A stretch of 64,000 nucleotides of DNA from JAYSYM01 sp964543475 (GCA_964543475.1 CAZIYJ010000012.1:33085-97084), one strand, 5' to 3'. Shown: positions 1 through 9,157, counted from the first letter of the stretch. Notes: a model not told the origin generated them from the letters alone. A program made the numbers and translations.

Positions 1-362
1 ATCCCAAAGAGATTATTGAACCCTCCGACAACAACACAAAGTAAAAGCAAAAACATAACGGCAAATGCGATGTAGTACTTTGGCTTCTTGTTAGTTCGAA
101 GGCGTAAATCAACCAGGTATCCACTCACCATTGCCCCGCAAAGAAACCAAAACGGCACAAGTAACATTCCGATGGCAGCTGAATAGCTTCCGGCGCTTAG
201 GTCTGAGCCAAAAAAAGTTGCAAAACCAGTCACGTGCGAGACAAATCTGTGACAGGCAAGAAAGCCACCGACATTCAGAACTCCGCCTTGAAATGCGAGA
301 GCCATCCACACAGCAATGTTGCTGGGAGTGTAAGCCGCAATTGTTTGATTCCCGTAGATCAT
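1..362 (-). CDS. DUF1275 (YoaK-like) membrane protein, 3' part cut by window edge
   Basis: The minus strand is open from the ATG at 362 to the window edge, about 120 residues. It carries the conserved DUF1275 segment GGVLNVGGFLACHRFVSHVTG at roughly residues 28-48, a helix after it, and a third hydrophobic helix near the cut. DUF1275 proteins are small polytopic inner-membrane proteins, possibly transporters, of unproven function. The start is uncertain: the frame stays open upstream and an in-frame TTG lies near 398, and no clear ribosome binding site precedes the ATG. The C-terminal half lies outside the window. Confidence 0.75.
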   Translation of the reverse strand, partial: MIYGNQTIAAYTPSNIAVWMALAFQGGVLNVGGFLACHRFVSHVTGFATFFGSDLSAGSYSAAIGMLLVPFWFLCGAMVSGYLVDLRLRTNKKPKYYIAFAVMFLLLLCVVVGGFNNLFG

Positions 363-541
363 GAGGAAAACTATAGTAGATCGCTTTGTGCAGGCCAAGG
401 CGTATAACGCTGTAGAACTTCTTAACAGCGCCATACCTCTAGCGCCAATCGATTCGGACAGCTTTTAGAGCCGCCTATTTGCAATAGGCACCATTTGCGA
501 CGGTTCGAGTATTGCTTTTGGTAGATAACGTGAAAACTCGC

Positions 542-2113
542 ATGTCTGGACTTAAAGCTAAACGAGCCTCGACAGGAAGGATCATTGCAGTTGCAGTGAC
601 TTGCATAAGCCTCTTATCACAAGCTACTTTTGCGAGTACCTTGCACCCGGCGGCACAGACTTTCAGTCTGCAAAACTGGAAACAAACTGCTCAGGCACTT
701 CGCCCGCGATTCATGACCACCATCCGACCAACAGCTGCGCAAATTAATCAAAAGAACGTAGAAGGAAAATACAAATCAACTCATATCGGTCAAGCTGGCC
801 GAGTTTTAATTTTAATGACGGCCCTTGCCGGTGTCGAACTTGTGCGCCGACAAGCAAGACAAGCCAAGCTTTCTGGAAAGACGCTTTCAACAGAAGAATA
901 CTCTAAGCTTGCAGCAGAAGCCGCACTCAAAGTCGCAGATAGCGGCGATGTCTGGTTTGGTATCGCAAGCGATCTTGGCATCGGAGCCATCTCTAAAAAG
1001 CCAGTTGCGGCATTAAACGAAGTTCTCAAAAACAAAGTTGCCCGCCCGATTTTTATTAATCTTATTCAAAGCGGCATCATGTCGTTGATCTACTTTGTCG
1101 GTTTTCAAGCTTGTGCACAACTCTGGCGTGACGCCCGCCTCATGCTTGATCCAAAAGACTACGACAAGTCTGAGAGAATTTGGAGCATGGGGTTTAGCGC
1201 CCTTGTCGACACGGCAAATTCAAATAATAATTCTGACGAAGCTCGAATTACTCGTTTGATGATTGGAAACGTAGCAAAAATTTTATTTTTCGACGATGAG
1301 TTGCGTGAAAACTGGTTTTACAATACCTGGAGACTTGCGATCGCGACTGGTCGATTCGTAACTCTTGTAACTGGAATCATCACAGCAACCACTGTCGGAA
1401 CAACGCTTTTTCCTGGCGCAGGCACCATCCTCGGATTTATGTTCGCACTCACTGGTGCTCTTGCGGCTGCAGCACTCCCAGCGTCATTCACTGAAAAGGT
1501 GACCTTTAAGTTAAAAGATGTACGAATTGCTTTTGCGAAACACGAAGCGCGACAGTTTAATTGGCGATTAAAAAAATTAATTGATGCATATTCCAACGAA
1601 AACATCTTTTGGCAACTCATGAGCAGTAAAAAAGAGATTACTAAAACATTCGAGCTTTTAACTGATATTCGTGAGCGGGTCACAACAGCATTCATTGAAG
1701 AAATTTATTTGGCTAATACGAACATTCAAAAATACACCCACGAGCTCGAGGTAGCGAAGGCTCATAAAAGAATCCAGGCTGCTAACGAAGCACAAAATCT
1801 TCTCGAGCGCCAAACGCTCTATCGCAATGGTATTTTGCAGAAGATGGTCTCATTCTATCGTTTACAATTCAAAAATTTAGACAAAATCAAGGTGACTTCA
1901 ACCACGCCACTTTCGGTCATCGGCCAGCTCGATAAACAAAAAGTCGAGGTTGCAAGTATTCATAGTTTCTTAAAGACTTTCTCTCAGGCATTGGTGCAAC
2001 CGTCTCTTTATCCGTCAAGTGAACAAGTTCTACAAAATTTCTATCTGCGCTCATTCAAAGAGCCAACCATCTTCCGAATTAGCGGAATACCTGTAGACTC
2101 AAATCCGAGATGA
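542..2113 (+). CDS. Exported or membrane protein of unknown function, first gene of an Hsp70/J operon
   Basis: I do not recognise a family. Seen from the ATG at 542, the protein has a basic N-terminus and a hydrophobic segment ending in QATFA, a plausible signal peptide. Hydrophobic stretches follow at about residues 88-103, 170-195 and a long glycine/alanine-rich one at about 275-320. The last 170 residues are charged and helical, probably coiled coil. The frame extends up to a TTG at 512 and a GTG at 530, but the ATG gives the better signal peptide. It is 18 bases from the Hsp70-like gene and probably cotranscribed with it, so it may be a client or membrane partner. That link is inference. 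Confidence 0.75.
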   Translation: MSGLKAKRASTGRIIAVAVTCISLLSQATFASTLHPAAQTFSLQNWKQTAQALRPRFMTTIRPTAAQINQKNVEGKYKSTHIGQAGRVLILMTALAGVELVRRQARQAKLSGKTLSTEEYSKLAAEAALKVADSGDVWFGIASDLGIGAISKKPVAALNEVLKNKVARPIFINLIQSGIMSLIYFVGFQACAQLWRDARLMLDPKDYDKSERIWSMGFSALVDTANSNNNSDEARITRLMIGNVAKILFFDDELRENWFYNTWRLAIATGRFVTLVTGIITATTVGTTLFPGAGTILGFMFALTGALAAAALPASFTEKVTFKLKDVRIAFAKHEARQFNWRLKKLIDAYSNENIFWQLMSSKKEITKTFELLTDIRERVTTAFIEEIYLANTNIQKYTHELEVAKAHKRIQAANEAQNLLERQTLYRNGILQKMVSFYRLQFKNLDKIKVTSTTPLSVIGQLDKQKVEVASIHSFLKTFSQALVQPSLYPSSEQVLQNFYLRSFKEPTIFRISGIPVDSNPR

Positions 2114-2131
2114 CTTTAGGCTTTTAGCTTC

Positions 2132-3421
2132 ATGTCGAAAACTCAATTAAATTCAAAGTCGGTTGTATTTGCTATCGATTTTGGAACAAGCAACTCTCTC
2201 TTAGGCGCAACCGATGGTCGAATCGACATTCCGGCTGTTGCGCTCGATAGGACAGCACCAGATCCGAGTGTCCTTCGAAGTCTTTTATACTTTCCAAATC
2301 AGAGTCAGTGCTACTACGGGCAAGAAGCTGTTCAAATGTACAGCGAGAATCAAGCAGAAGGCCGACTCATCCGATCGATAAAAAAGTTTCTTCCATCAGA
2401 GAACTTTCTTGGTTCATGGATCGACAATCGACTCGTCAGGCTAGAAGATCTCATCAGCTTCTTTTTGCTAGAGATGAAAAAGCGGGCTTCCGCTGAACTT
2501 GGAGTCGATTCAGATACAGTGCTTTTAGGCCGACCTGCAAAATTCTCAGATGACCCTGTCAAAGACGGAATTGCCGAACATCGACTTAGAAAAGCGGCCA
2601 CACTTGCAGGCTTTAAGAACATCGAGTTTTTGGCCGAGCCACTTGCCGCTGCATTTGAGCTTCGAAAGAAGCTTACTGAACCAAAAACTGTTTTGGTTGT
2701 CGACTTAGGTGGTGGCACTAGTGATTTCACAATTATCAAAATCGGCCCTCAGACTTTTAAGAACGAAGATTTGCTTGCGATGGGCGGAATCAGTATTGCG
2801 GGTGACGTCATTGATGGCTCATTTATGCAGGAAGAAATCGCACCCTGGTTTGGTTCAAAGGTGTCTTACAGACTTCCTCTGAGTTCGAACATCTTACAAA
2901 TGCCCAAAAGTCTTCTCGATCACATTTGCTCGCCGGCCGACATCGCTCAACTTCGAAAAAGCGAATACTTTAATTTCTTTCAAGACGTTCAACGATGGGC
3001 TATCACGGCTGACGACAAAGCTCGTCTCGCAAGACTTTTTGTTTTGGTTGATGACCAACTTGGTTTTGATTTGTTTGAAAATATTGATAGCTGCAAGAGG
3101 CGCTTTACAACTGAGATGATTTCTCGATTTTCGTTTGACTACCCTGACATTGAAATCTCTATGGACGTCGCGCGCGAAGATTTCGACCGGTTCGTTCATG
3201 GACCTTCCGAGAAGATTTTAAGAACAATGGACGACACAATTAAGGCCGCACAGATTTCTCCGGCGCAAATCGATCTGGTCTACTGCACGGGCGGAACATC
3301 GAAGTTAGCCTTGATTCAAAAAGGGCTTAGAGACCGATTTTCTGAAGAAAAAATTGTCAAAACTAACTTCTTCCATTCCGTGACCGAGGGCCTCGTCGCT
3401 CGCGCTCGCGAATTGATGTAG
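2132..3421 (+). CDS. Hsp70-like actin-fold ATPase without substrate-binding domain (YegD-like)
   Basis: An ATPase of the Hsp70/actin superfamily. Seen: phosphate-1 loop IDFGTSNS near residues 15-22, GRPAKF near 133-138, the EPLAAAFE motif near 169-176, phosphate-2 loop VDLGGGTSDF near 190-199, and an adenosine-type CTGGTSKL near the C-terminus. At 429 residues it holds only the nucleotide-binding domain. The beta-sandwich and lid that bind unfolded substrate in DnaK are missing, as in E. coli YegD. It sits between a membrane protein and a J-domain gene only 9 bases downstream, which suggests a dedicated ATPase/J pair. The cellular role is unknown. Confidence 0.85.
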   Translation: MSKTQLNSKSVVFAIDFGTSNSLLGATDGRIDIPAVALDRTAPDPSVLRSLLYFPNQSQCYYGQEAVQMYSENQAEGRLIRSIKKFLPSENFLGSWIDNRLVRLEDLISFFLLEMKKRASAELGVDSDTVLLGRPAKFSDDPVKDGIAEHRLRKAATLAGFKNIEFLAEPLAAAFELRKKLTEPKTVLVVDLGGGTSDFTIIKIGPQTFKNEDLLAMGGISIAGDVIDGSFMQEEIAPWFGSKVSYRLPLSSNILQMPKSLLDHICSPADIAQLRKSEYFNFFQDVQRWAITADDKARLARLFVLVDDQLGFDLFENIDSCKRRFTTEMISRFSFDYPDIEISMDVAREDFDRFVHGPSEKILRTMDDTIKAAQISPAQIDLVYCTGGTSKLALIQKGLRDRFSEEKIVKTNFFHSVTEGLVARARELM

Positions 3422-3430
3422 ACTGCCAAC

Positions 3431-4468
3431 ATGTCTGGTCAATGGAGCTCAAGTCCCACAATCAAACAATACCTCGAACTTCTTGGTGTGACTGAGACAG
3501 CATCAAAAGAGGATCTAAAAAAAGCTTATCATCAACGTGCTTTTCTTTACCACCCTGACCGCAACGATGACCCAACTGCGGTTGAACATTTTCAGAAAAT
3601 CAAAAAGGCATACGAGTTTTTGATTGATCCAGTGCAAGTGGCACTGATTAAACAAAATCATTTAAAGGAACGTCTCTTTGATAATTGTATCGAAGGAATT
3701 CAAATTAGTTTTGGGGCATTTTTTGGTCATCGCGTCTTCGTATCGGGACCAGCTGCCGTGCCAAAGGAACGGCGACTTGGGAATGACCCCGGTGCCGACT
3801 CTCCCACAAGTAGCGAAAGCACGACTGTCTATATTGAAGAAGATAAATCAATCTTGGATAACGCCGGTTATGACTCAATTGAAGTGGTCTACGCGGGGAA
3901 ATTCAATTCTGAAGACGAAGAACGCTTGGTTGCCGATGGCAAGGTTACTCGGCATGGGCAACTTCCTTGGGTAATTTTGAACAATAAAGGAATACTCGAC
4001 TTTCTTGACGAAAAGTATGAACGATCACTTAGCTGCTACGAAGAGCTGAACGAGCGAATTCCAAACAATATTATTTTTCTTTACCGTGAAGCAATTTGCT
4101 TAATCATTCTTGCCTTTAAAAACCCAGAGCGAAGCCTCTTCGGACATCGCCCAGCGAAGCGCAATATTCAAAAAGCCGTTCAACTGCTAAGGCACTGTAT
4201 TAAAATTGGCGAGAGCCGTTCTGTGGGAAAGCAGAAATGTTTGGTGATTCGAAAGACTTTAGCCGACGTTCTAGAGAAGGTTGGACAAAAGCGAAATTCA
4301 AAAAAAATCTGGAAGGAAATTTCAGCGCTTCAGCCAAACTCCGCCGAAGCCCAATTTAAATCTGGCAACAGTAAGCAGGCACGAGAATTAATTCGCTCAA
4401 ATAAAAATGCGGAAACCGCGAAAAAGAATTTGAGTCGGTCCCTGCTTTTAAGTCGGGGAAAGTTCTAG
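3431..4468 (+). CDS. J-domain protein with TPR-like C-terminal region
   Basis: Residues 14-68 form a J domain with the HPD tripeptide at residues 41-43, the element that stimulates Hsp70 ATPase activity. There is no G/F-rich linker, zinc-finger or DnaJ C-terminal domain, so this is a class III J protein. The C-terminal part is helical with TPR-like stretches, for example around ILDFLDEKYERSLSCYEELN. It follows the Hsp70-like gene by 9 bases and most likely works with it. The middle segment, about residues 105-150, is acidic and of low complexity. Assignment of the J domain is firm; the substrate is unknown. Confidence 0.85.
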   Translation: MSGQWSSSPTIKQYLELLGVTETASKEDLKKAYHQRAFLYHPDRNDDPTAVEHFQKIKKAYEFLIDPVQVALIKQNHLKERLFDNCIEGIQISFGAFFGHRVFVSGPAAVPKERRLGNDPGADSPTSSESTTVYIEEDKSILDNAGYDSIEVVYAGKFNSEDEERLVADGKVTRHGQLPWVILNNKGILDFLDEKYERSLSCYEELNERIPNNIIFLYREAICLIILAFKNPERSLFGHRPAKRNIQKAVQLLRHCIKIGESRSVGKQKCLVIRKTLADVLEKVGQKRNSKKIWKEISALQPNSAEAQFKSGNSKQARELIRSNKNAETAKKNLSRSLLLSRGKF

Positions 4469-4493
4469 TTAACTTGCCAGCAGACCAACGTAA

Positions 4494-4534
4494 GTCCCGC
4501 TTCAGGGGCTAATTCCTTAGAAACTAGTCGGGAC
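4494..4534 (+). other. Hairpin between the J-protein gene and the YkuD_2 lipoprotein gene
   Basis: GTCCCG at 4494-4499 pairs with CGGGAC at 4529-4534, and AGG/CCT can pair inside the loop. No T-run follows, so it is not a standard intrinsic terminator. It could protect the 3' end of the upstream mRNA or lie in the leader of the next gene. Confidence 0.35.
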
Positions 4535-4632
4535 AATTGTCGATATTGAAGGCCTCGACTCTGTTAATGCCTCTTCACAAAAGAGAAAATTTAGTTTCGC
4601 ACAAAAGCATAGTGATACAGGAGGTAGTGCTT

Positions 4633-5346
4633 ATGCTTCATACGCTTACGAATGGATTCGTTGCGCTTGGACTAATGGCTGGGCTCTTGACTGGCTGCGG
4701 ATCACAAGAAGCATTCAGCTCCGTAAAACCACCCGCTCCTCCTGCTTCTCCAGGCAAATCCGATTTGCTTTCGCCATCTTTAGATGAGCAGATCCTTTCA
4801 AAATATAGCCACTTCGATCCAAAGCGATTGATTAATACTAAATTGCTCAAAGCAGCTACTTTGTATTTCCATAAAAACAAGAGTCAGTTTGCAAATCAAA
4901 AGGCACTTACGATTATCGATTTCTCGATTCACAGCTCAAAAAAGCGTTTTTATTTGATGAACGTCGCCACTGGTGAGGTCTGGAACACCTACACTGCCCA
5001 CGGCGCCGGTTCAGATCCGGGCTCGTTCGATGATAGCTCGGGGTTTGCAGAAGTCTTCAGTAACACTCCACAGTCGAATGCGACTTCAATTGGGCCCTAC
5101 ATGACCGACGTCACCTATCAGGGCAAGCACGGCTACTCACTGCGCTTAAAGGGCCTAGCTAGCACGAACTCTAATGCCTATTCACGAGCGATCGTCATTC
5201 ATGGTGCAAGTTATGTTTTGGATGAGGCTCGCAAACAAGGCCGCAGCCAAGGCTGCCCAGCGCTTCCGATGGAGTATCACGAAAAAGTAATTGATCTCAT
5301 TAAAGGCGGAAGCCTTATCTATGCTGGTGCAAGCGCAAAGCTTTAG
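4633..5346 (+). CDS. Lipoprotein with murein L,D-transpeptidase-type catalytic domain (YkuD_2 family)
   Basis: The start is the ATG at 4633, set by an AGGAGG about ten bases upstream and by a lipoprotein signal whose lipobox LLTGC ends at Cys22. The C-terminal domain has the spaced His and Cys of the L,D-transpeptidase fold: VIHGASYV with His190 and GRSQGCPAL with Cys208. This matches the YkuD_2 family, thought to act on peptidoglycan, rather than classical YkuD. A proline-rich linker follows the lipidated cysteine. A paralogue lies at 7150-7911. The frame continues upstream to a TTG at 4537, but that start has no signal peptide context. The enzymatic activity is inferred. Confidence 0.85.
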   Translation: MLHTLTNGFVALGLMAGLLTGCGSQEAFSSVKPPAPPASPGKSDLLSPSLDEQILSKYSHFDPKRLINTKLLKAATLYFHKNKSQFANQKALTIIDFSIHSSKKRFYLMNVATGEVWNTYTAHGAGSDPGSFDDSSGFAEVFSNTPQSNATSIGPYMTDVTYQGKHGYSLRLKGLASTNSNAYSRAIVIHGASYVLDEARKQGRSQGCPALPMEYHEKVIDLIKGGSLIYAGASAKL

Positions 5347-5370
5347 GATTCGTTAGTCGTCCCCAGATAT

Positions 5371-6015
5371 TTACGTACCTTTTGATACAATCTGAAAATC
5401 CGCGCTCTCAACTCCTGAGTGATTACGGATCGCATGAATCAGTTCAGTCAGATCCTGGTCTAATGGCAACTTGAGAGTTGCCGTCTTTTTTAGATCGTTG
5501 ACACTGATGATTTCTGATTTCGACCCTGAAGCAACAAGCCCGGCCACCTCTGGGGATTTCACTTTCACAATCACATTGCCAGTCACGACTCCCAACTCTC
5601 CATCTGTTTCGTTGATCACGACAGGAAGTTTATTTAAAGTTACAAAAAATCCGTCAAATCGAGATTCGTCCTCAGCTGCGAAGACGATGAAATCATCTTT
5701 CTTGGCCAGATATTTTCCCATCTCTTTTTTGTAATCATCAGCTTTAATTGCAAACGCCTGAGCCAAAAGATAATTGCGATGCTTGACCTTCAGAATGCGC
5801 TCTGGCCAGACAGCTAACTTGTTATTGTTCGCCACCAAGCGCTTCTGAGACTTACTCTTTAAATTTAATGCATTAGAACTAAATGATGCACCTGTTACCG
5901 CACTCGAATAGTAGGCGCTGCCTGTGCCATCGCTTGCCTCAGAGGTTTGACGATCGACCAGCATCAGCAGAACTAATGCCGTGATCACCACTATGTAACC
6001 GATGATTGATTTCAT
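5371..6015 (-). CDS. Secreted or membrane-anchored protein of unknown function
   Basis: I do not recognise a family. The ATG at 6015 has a strong AGGAGGTG ribosome binding site. Residues 4-21 form a hydrophobic signal or anchor helix, followed by a serine-rich segment. The C-terminal half has beta-strand-like stretches and ends in a region with LKLPLDQDLTELIHAIR that resembles the small propeptide/inhibitor folds of secreted proteases; this resemblance is weak. It lies between genes for peptidoglycan enzymes, so an envelope role is likely. Confidence 0.7.
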   Translation of the reverse strand: MKSIIGYIVVITALVLLMLVDRQTSEASDGTGSAYYSSAVTGASFSSNALNLKSKSQKRLVANNNKLAVWPERILKVKHRNYLLAQAFAIKADDYKKEMGKYLAKKDDFIVFAAEDESRFDGFFVTLNKLPVVINETDGELGVVTGNVIVKVKSPEVAGLVASGSKSEIISVNDLKKTATLKLPLDQDLTELIHAIRNHSGVESADFQIVSKGT

Positions 6016-6202
6016 GATTCACCTCCTATTTACCTAGTGTACTTCAGGAAAATGGAGGTTTTTGGCTGGAAGGAAACTATCTCGATCTTCTAAACTTCGT
6101 TTGCCGATTATAAGGCGTAAGAGCGGATATCGACGGCCACGAATTCTAATCAAAGAAGAGTGGCCATCTTTTAGACGAAACTGATTTTATGCCCAGGAGA
6201 GC

Positions 6203-6814
6203 TTATAGGCCGTTATCGTAAACAGTGATGCGAGTTCGCTCAACGCCAACTTCTTCAACCAAATTCCAGATCATTTCAGCGTGTTCGTAAGTAACGCGAA
6301 CACAGCCACCTGATGCACGTGTTCCAAGCTCTGCATAATGATCTTTGCTTGTTGCGTGAATTGCGATTCCGCCTGTAAAAAACTGCGCAAATGGCATTGG
6401 TGCTTTCCAAGTATAAGAGAAGTGGTCTTTTGAACGGCGATAGATTTTGAAAGTTCCAGTTGGAGTGCTAGAGAAGTAAGTTCGTCCTGACTTTGCTAAT
6501 TCTGTCTTTTGACGACCAGTTGAAACCAAAATGTTGCTGATGAGCACGCCGTCTAAGTAAATTTCCATCGTTTGTGCAGTCGCAGATGTACCTTGAAGCG
6601 ACTTATCAACTTTAATGTGCAAACGAGGCTCAAGGTCGTTGAAAAGCATGTTCGAAAGGATTGAAGATGCGTCTTCCTCAAGCCCCATCTCTTGAACGAG
6701 TTCGTCGGGACTTAAGATGTCTGCCAACACTTGCTGAGTGTCGTTCGCAAGCGCGAGTGTTGAAGTAAACGTGAACGCTAAAAGAACTAAGAACAAACGA
6801 ATGTTTGAACGCAT
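6203..6814 (-). CDS. Periplasmic L,D-transpeptidase, YkuD family
   Basis: L,D-transpeptidases cross-link meso-diaminopimelate residues of peptidoglycan or attach proteins to it, using a catalytic cysteine in the periplasm. Seen: a signal peptide ending in ALA near residue 23, a YkuD domain with STPTGTFKIYRR near 116-127, then IAIHAT with His153 and the signature ASGGCVRV with Cys171. The ribosome binding site GGAGGA lies about eight bases before the ATG. At 203 residues it is a single-domain enzyme without LysM or other wall-binding module. It sits between two YkuD_2 lipoproteins. Whether it makes 3-3 links or exchanges D-amino acids cannot be told. Confidence 0.92.
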   Translation of the reverse strand: MRSNIRLFLVLLAFTFTSTLALANDTQQVLADILSPDELVQEMGLEEDASSILSNMLFNDLEPRLHIKVDKSLQGTSATAQTMEIYLDGVLISNILVSTGRQKTELAKSGRTYFSSTPTGTFKIYRRSKDHFSYTWKAPMPFAQFFTGGIAIHATSKDHYAELGTRASGGCVRVTYEHAEMIWNLVEEVGVERTRITVYDNGL

Positions 6815-7149
6815 TAAGGGATCCTCCGTTGGATGGCGGATTTATAAGTCCGATTGAGCTAAAGCCGTTAGGAAATTTTGGAAAGTAACTTCTATTTTAT
6901 TCGAACGTGCAGATGCTACCCGCTCGCCTTTGCCCGCCGCTGGCAAAAAGTTCAGACTTAGAGCCTAAGACCTCCACCCTAAAAACCATAATTCAATAAG
7001 GCACAAGCTTAGTTGGCCAGTGAATCCCAAGACATACGTCCTCGGTTAAAGGGTTCTGGCCTTTGTTGCAACGTCGACATTTAGCAAACTGAAAGAGCAC
7101 CCACGCTAAAAACTATTTTTGTCGGCTATAGAACCCTGGAAGGATTCTC
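6815..7149. other. Intergenic region between divergent cell-wall genes
   Basis: A 335-base stretch between the L,D-transpeptidase gene (leftward) and the YkuD_2 lipoprotein gene (rightward). It must hold both promoters. I see only the ribosome binding sites at its ends (GGAGGA leftward, GGAAGGA rightward). I found no open frame, RNA gene or clear -35/-10 pair. Confidence 0.5.
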
Positions 7150-7911
7150 ATGAATATTCGCTCTTTTTTGGTGCTCGCTTTTGCCCTTTCAGCAATCGCG
7201 TGCGCCCCGGCCTCTGACACTCAGTTCCCGCCCGCAGGCTACGATACGAATGCTCCCGCTCTTCCAGATGATCCAAGTAAAGAGGGAACAGACCCGTCGG
7301 TTGCTCCAGATGAATCTGCTTCACGAATTTCTGATGCGCGATTTGAAACTCCAAACCTTACCAGCAACCAAAAATCGCAAGTGCTTTCAAAATACAACTT
7401 CATCGATAAAGACAAAACGATTCGCACGTCATTATTAGAGAAAGCAGTTATTTATTACAACGCAAACAAATCGCGCCTTAAACGAACTTCAATTCTTACT
7501 GTTCTCGATTTCTCACTTCCATCAAATAAAAAGCGACTGCACGTGATTAACATGTCAACCGGGACCGTTTGGTCGCTACACGTCGCTCACGGTAAGGGTT
7601 CAGACTCAAATCACGATGCCTATGCTGAGCGGTTTAGTAATACCTCTGGTTCGAACGCAAGTTCACTTGGAGCGTACTTAACGGCTGAAACCTATAGTGG
7701 GAGTAATGGATATTCGCTTCGACTTGATGGACTATCATCAACCAACTCAAACGCTCGCCGCCGCGCAGTCGTCATTCATGGAGCGTCTTACGTCAAAGAC
7801 TCAAACGTGAAGCAAGGTCGTAGCTGGGGGTGTCCTGCGATTTCGATGACGAACCGAACTAAATTAATTGATACAATCAAAGGCGGAAGTTTAATTTTCG
7901 CCGGCAACTAA
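7150..7911 (+). CDS. Second YkuD_2 L,D-transpeptidase-type lipoprotein
   Basis: Paralogue of the protein at 4633-5346. The signal peptide ends with lipobox AIAC at Cys18, followed by a proline- and acid-rich linker of about 50 residues. The catalytic region repeats the pattern of the first copy: VVIHGASYV with His210 and GRSWGCPAI with Cys228, as well as the shared GYSLRLDGLSSTNSN-type segment. The two copies share the domain but little of the linker, so the duplication is old. Outer-membrane lipidation would place the domain against the peptidoglycan. An intrinsic terminator follows. Confidence 0.87.
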   Translation: MNIRSFLVLAFALSAIACAPASDTQFPPAGYDTNAPALPDDPSKEGTDPSVAPDESASRISDARFETPNLTSNQKSQVLSKYNFIDKDKTIRTSLLEKAVIYYNANKSRLKRTSILTVLDFSLPSNKKRLHVINMSTGTVWSLHVAHGKGSDSNHDAYAERFSNTSGSNASSLGAYLTAETYSGSNGYSLRLDGLSSTNSNARRRAVVIHGASYVKDSNVKQGRSWGCPAISMTNRTKLIDTIKGGSLIFAGN

Positions 7912-7940
7912 CTTATTACATCTATTGCCTTAAACTTGAT

Positions 7941-7970
7941 GCCCGGTGCCTATGCAACCGGGCTTTTTTT
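7941..7970 (+). terminator. Intrinsic terminator of the second YkuD_2 gene
   Basis: GCCCGGT at 7941-7947 pairs with ACCGGGC at 7957-7963 across a nine-base loop, followed at once by seven T residues. Confidence 0.9.
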
Positions 7971-8043
7971 GCTCCGATTACGCGCACCAATTGTCCACTG
8001 ACGCAAACCTGACAGCAATTTTTAAAACTTTTCGATTCGTCGT

Positions 8044-8073
8044 TTGACTCACTCAACTTTGGCCACCTAAAGT
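8044..8073 (+). promoter_or_regulatory. Candidate promoter of the EEP-fold gene
   Basis: TTGACT at 8044-8049 is followed after 18 bases by TAAAGT at 8068-8073, a passable sigma-70-like pair about 90 bases upstream of the TTG start at 8160. The spacing is one base longer than ideal. Confidence 0.35.
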
Positions 8074-8159
8074 TTTAGTCAGAGACCGAAGTATAAGCCG
8101 AAAATTGGTTCGGCGTTTCTACGGGCCGCCGTAAATGGCCCACTACCGAGGGGAAGAAA

Positions 8160-9065
8160 TTGAGAGACGTAGCAAAAAGAGGGGCTTTGCTGCTCGCTTT
8201 GTGCGCGCTGTTTACGACAGAAAGCGCACATGCAGGCAAAAACACCTTACAACTTGGAACATTCAACATTCGATGGTTCGGCTCTGAAGAGCACGACAAG
8301 ACCTATCAATTACCGACAACAAAGCTTGAGCGCATTAGCGCAGTAAAAGATTTTCTCGCAAAAGAAATGCTTCCTCTTGATGTGGCTGCTTTTCAGGAAA
8401 TCGTAGATCTTGCAGCCCTAAAAAGTGTTCTTCCTAAAGGCTGGAAGTGTGCAAGCTACAAACATCCGTTTGCTCTCCACCAGCACGTGGCCGTTTGCGC
8501 TTCAGCTACCTACAAACTTGCGAAAGTTCCTTACGATAATGACGGGCTCATTAATGAGCTCGCATACTACAATGCTGATCGCGCAAGACCTGCCATCAGA
8601 GTCGATGTTGTTAACAAATATAATCAGCGACTTCTTCGAGTTGTTGGAGTGCATTTAAAGTCTGCTCCGCACTTTGCACTACTGCGGCTAAAGCAGGTTG
8701 GTATGATCGGTCGAGATTTAAAAAATGATCCTAATATTCCTATGGTAGTCATGGGCGACTTCAACACTTTCTCTGCTAAACAGACCGGCTTAAAGCAAGA
8801 CGATGTGGACCTCATCAACAATCAGCTAAATCAGTCAGGCGCAGGCTTTAGAAGAATAGGTCACTTAAACTACACATTTCGAAGCGGTAACGTCCGAGGT
8901 CAGTTCGATCACTTCTATGTAAATCGTTTGGTAACAGCAACTTCCGTTCCTCAAGCGTTTTCTGTTTGCACGAACATTAGAGACGGCGCCGGATACAAGA
9001 ACGCCAAGCATTACCTTCGATATGTATCAGATCATTGCCCCGTGAGAATGAAAGTCCGCTTCTAA
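8160..9065 (+). CDS. Secreted endonuclease/exonuclease/phosphatase-fold protein
   Basis: The TTG at 8160 is the start: it has GAGGGGAAG just upstream and gives a clean signal peptide ending AHA near residue 22. The mature protein shows EEP-fold (DNase I/exonuclease III) motifs in order: LGTFNIRWF near 32-40, AFQEI near 79-83 with the metal-binding Glu, VVGVHLKS in the middle, VMGDFNTF with the catalytic Asp-Asn, and a final SDHCPV with the catalytic His. It could cut nucleic acid or hydrolyse phosphoesters outside the cytoplasm. The exact substrate cannot be told from sequence. Confidence 0.85.
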   Translation: MRDVAKRGALLLALCALFTTESAHAGKNTLQLGTFNIRWFGSEEHDKTYQLPTTKLERISAVKDFLAKEMLPLDVAAFQEIVDLAALKSVLPKGWKCASYKHPFALHQHVAVCASATYKLAKVPYDNDGLINELAYYNADRARPAIRVDVVNKYNQRLLRVVGVHLKSAPHFALLRLKQVGMIGRDLKNDPNIPMVVMGDFNTFSAKQTGLKQDDVDLINNQLNQSGAGFRRIGHLNYTFRSGNVRGQFDHFYVNRLVTATSVPQAFSVCTNIRDGAGYKNAKHYLRYVSDHCPVRMKVRF

Positions 9066-9157
9066 TTGCTGAAACAATTCGAGTCTATGGGCGTTAGCTC
9101 TGCCAGAACGCAAATCTTAGTTGTAGATTCGTCCTTTGTAACCGGAGGAGAACGTCA

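Noticed and set aside
1318..1695. Minus-strand frame of 125 residues inside the first operon gene
   Set aside because: Shadow of the plus-strand membrane protein gene; no ribosome binding site or family.
4537..4632. Extended N-terminus of the first YkuD_2 lipoprotein
   Set aside because: The upstream TTG lacks a ribosome binding site and would hide the lipoprotein signal that starts at 4633.
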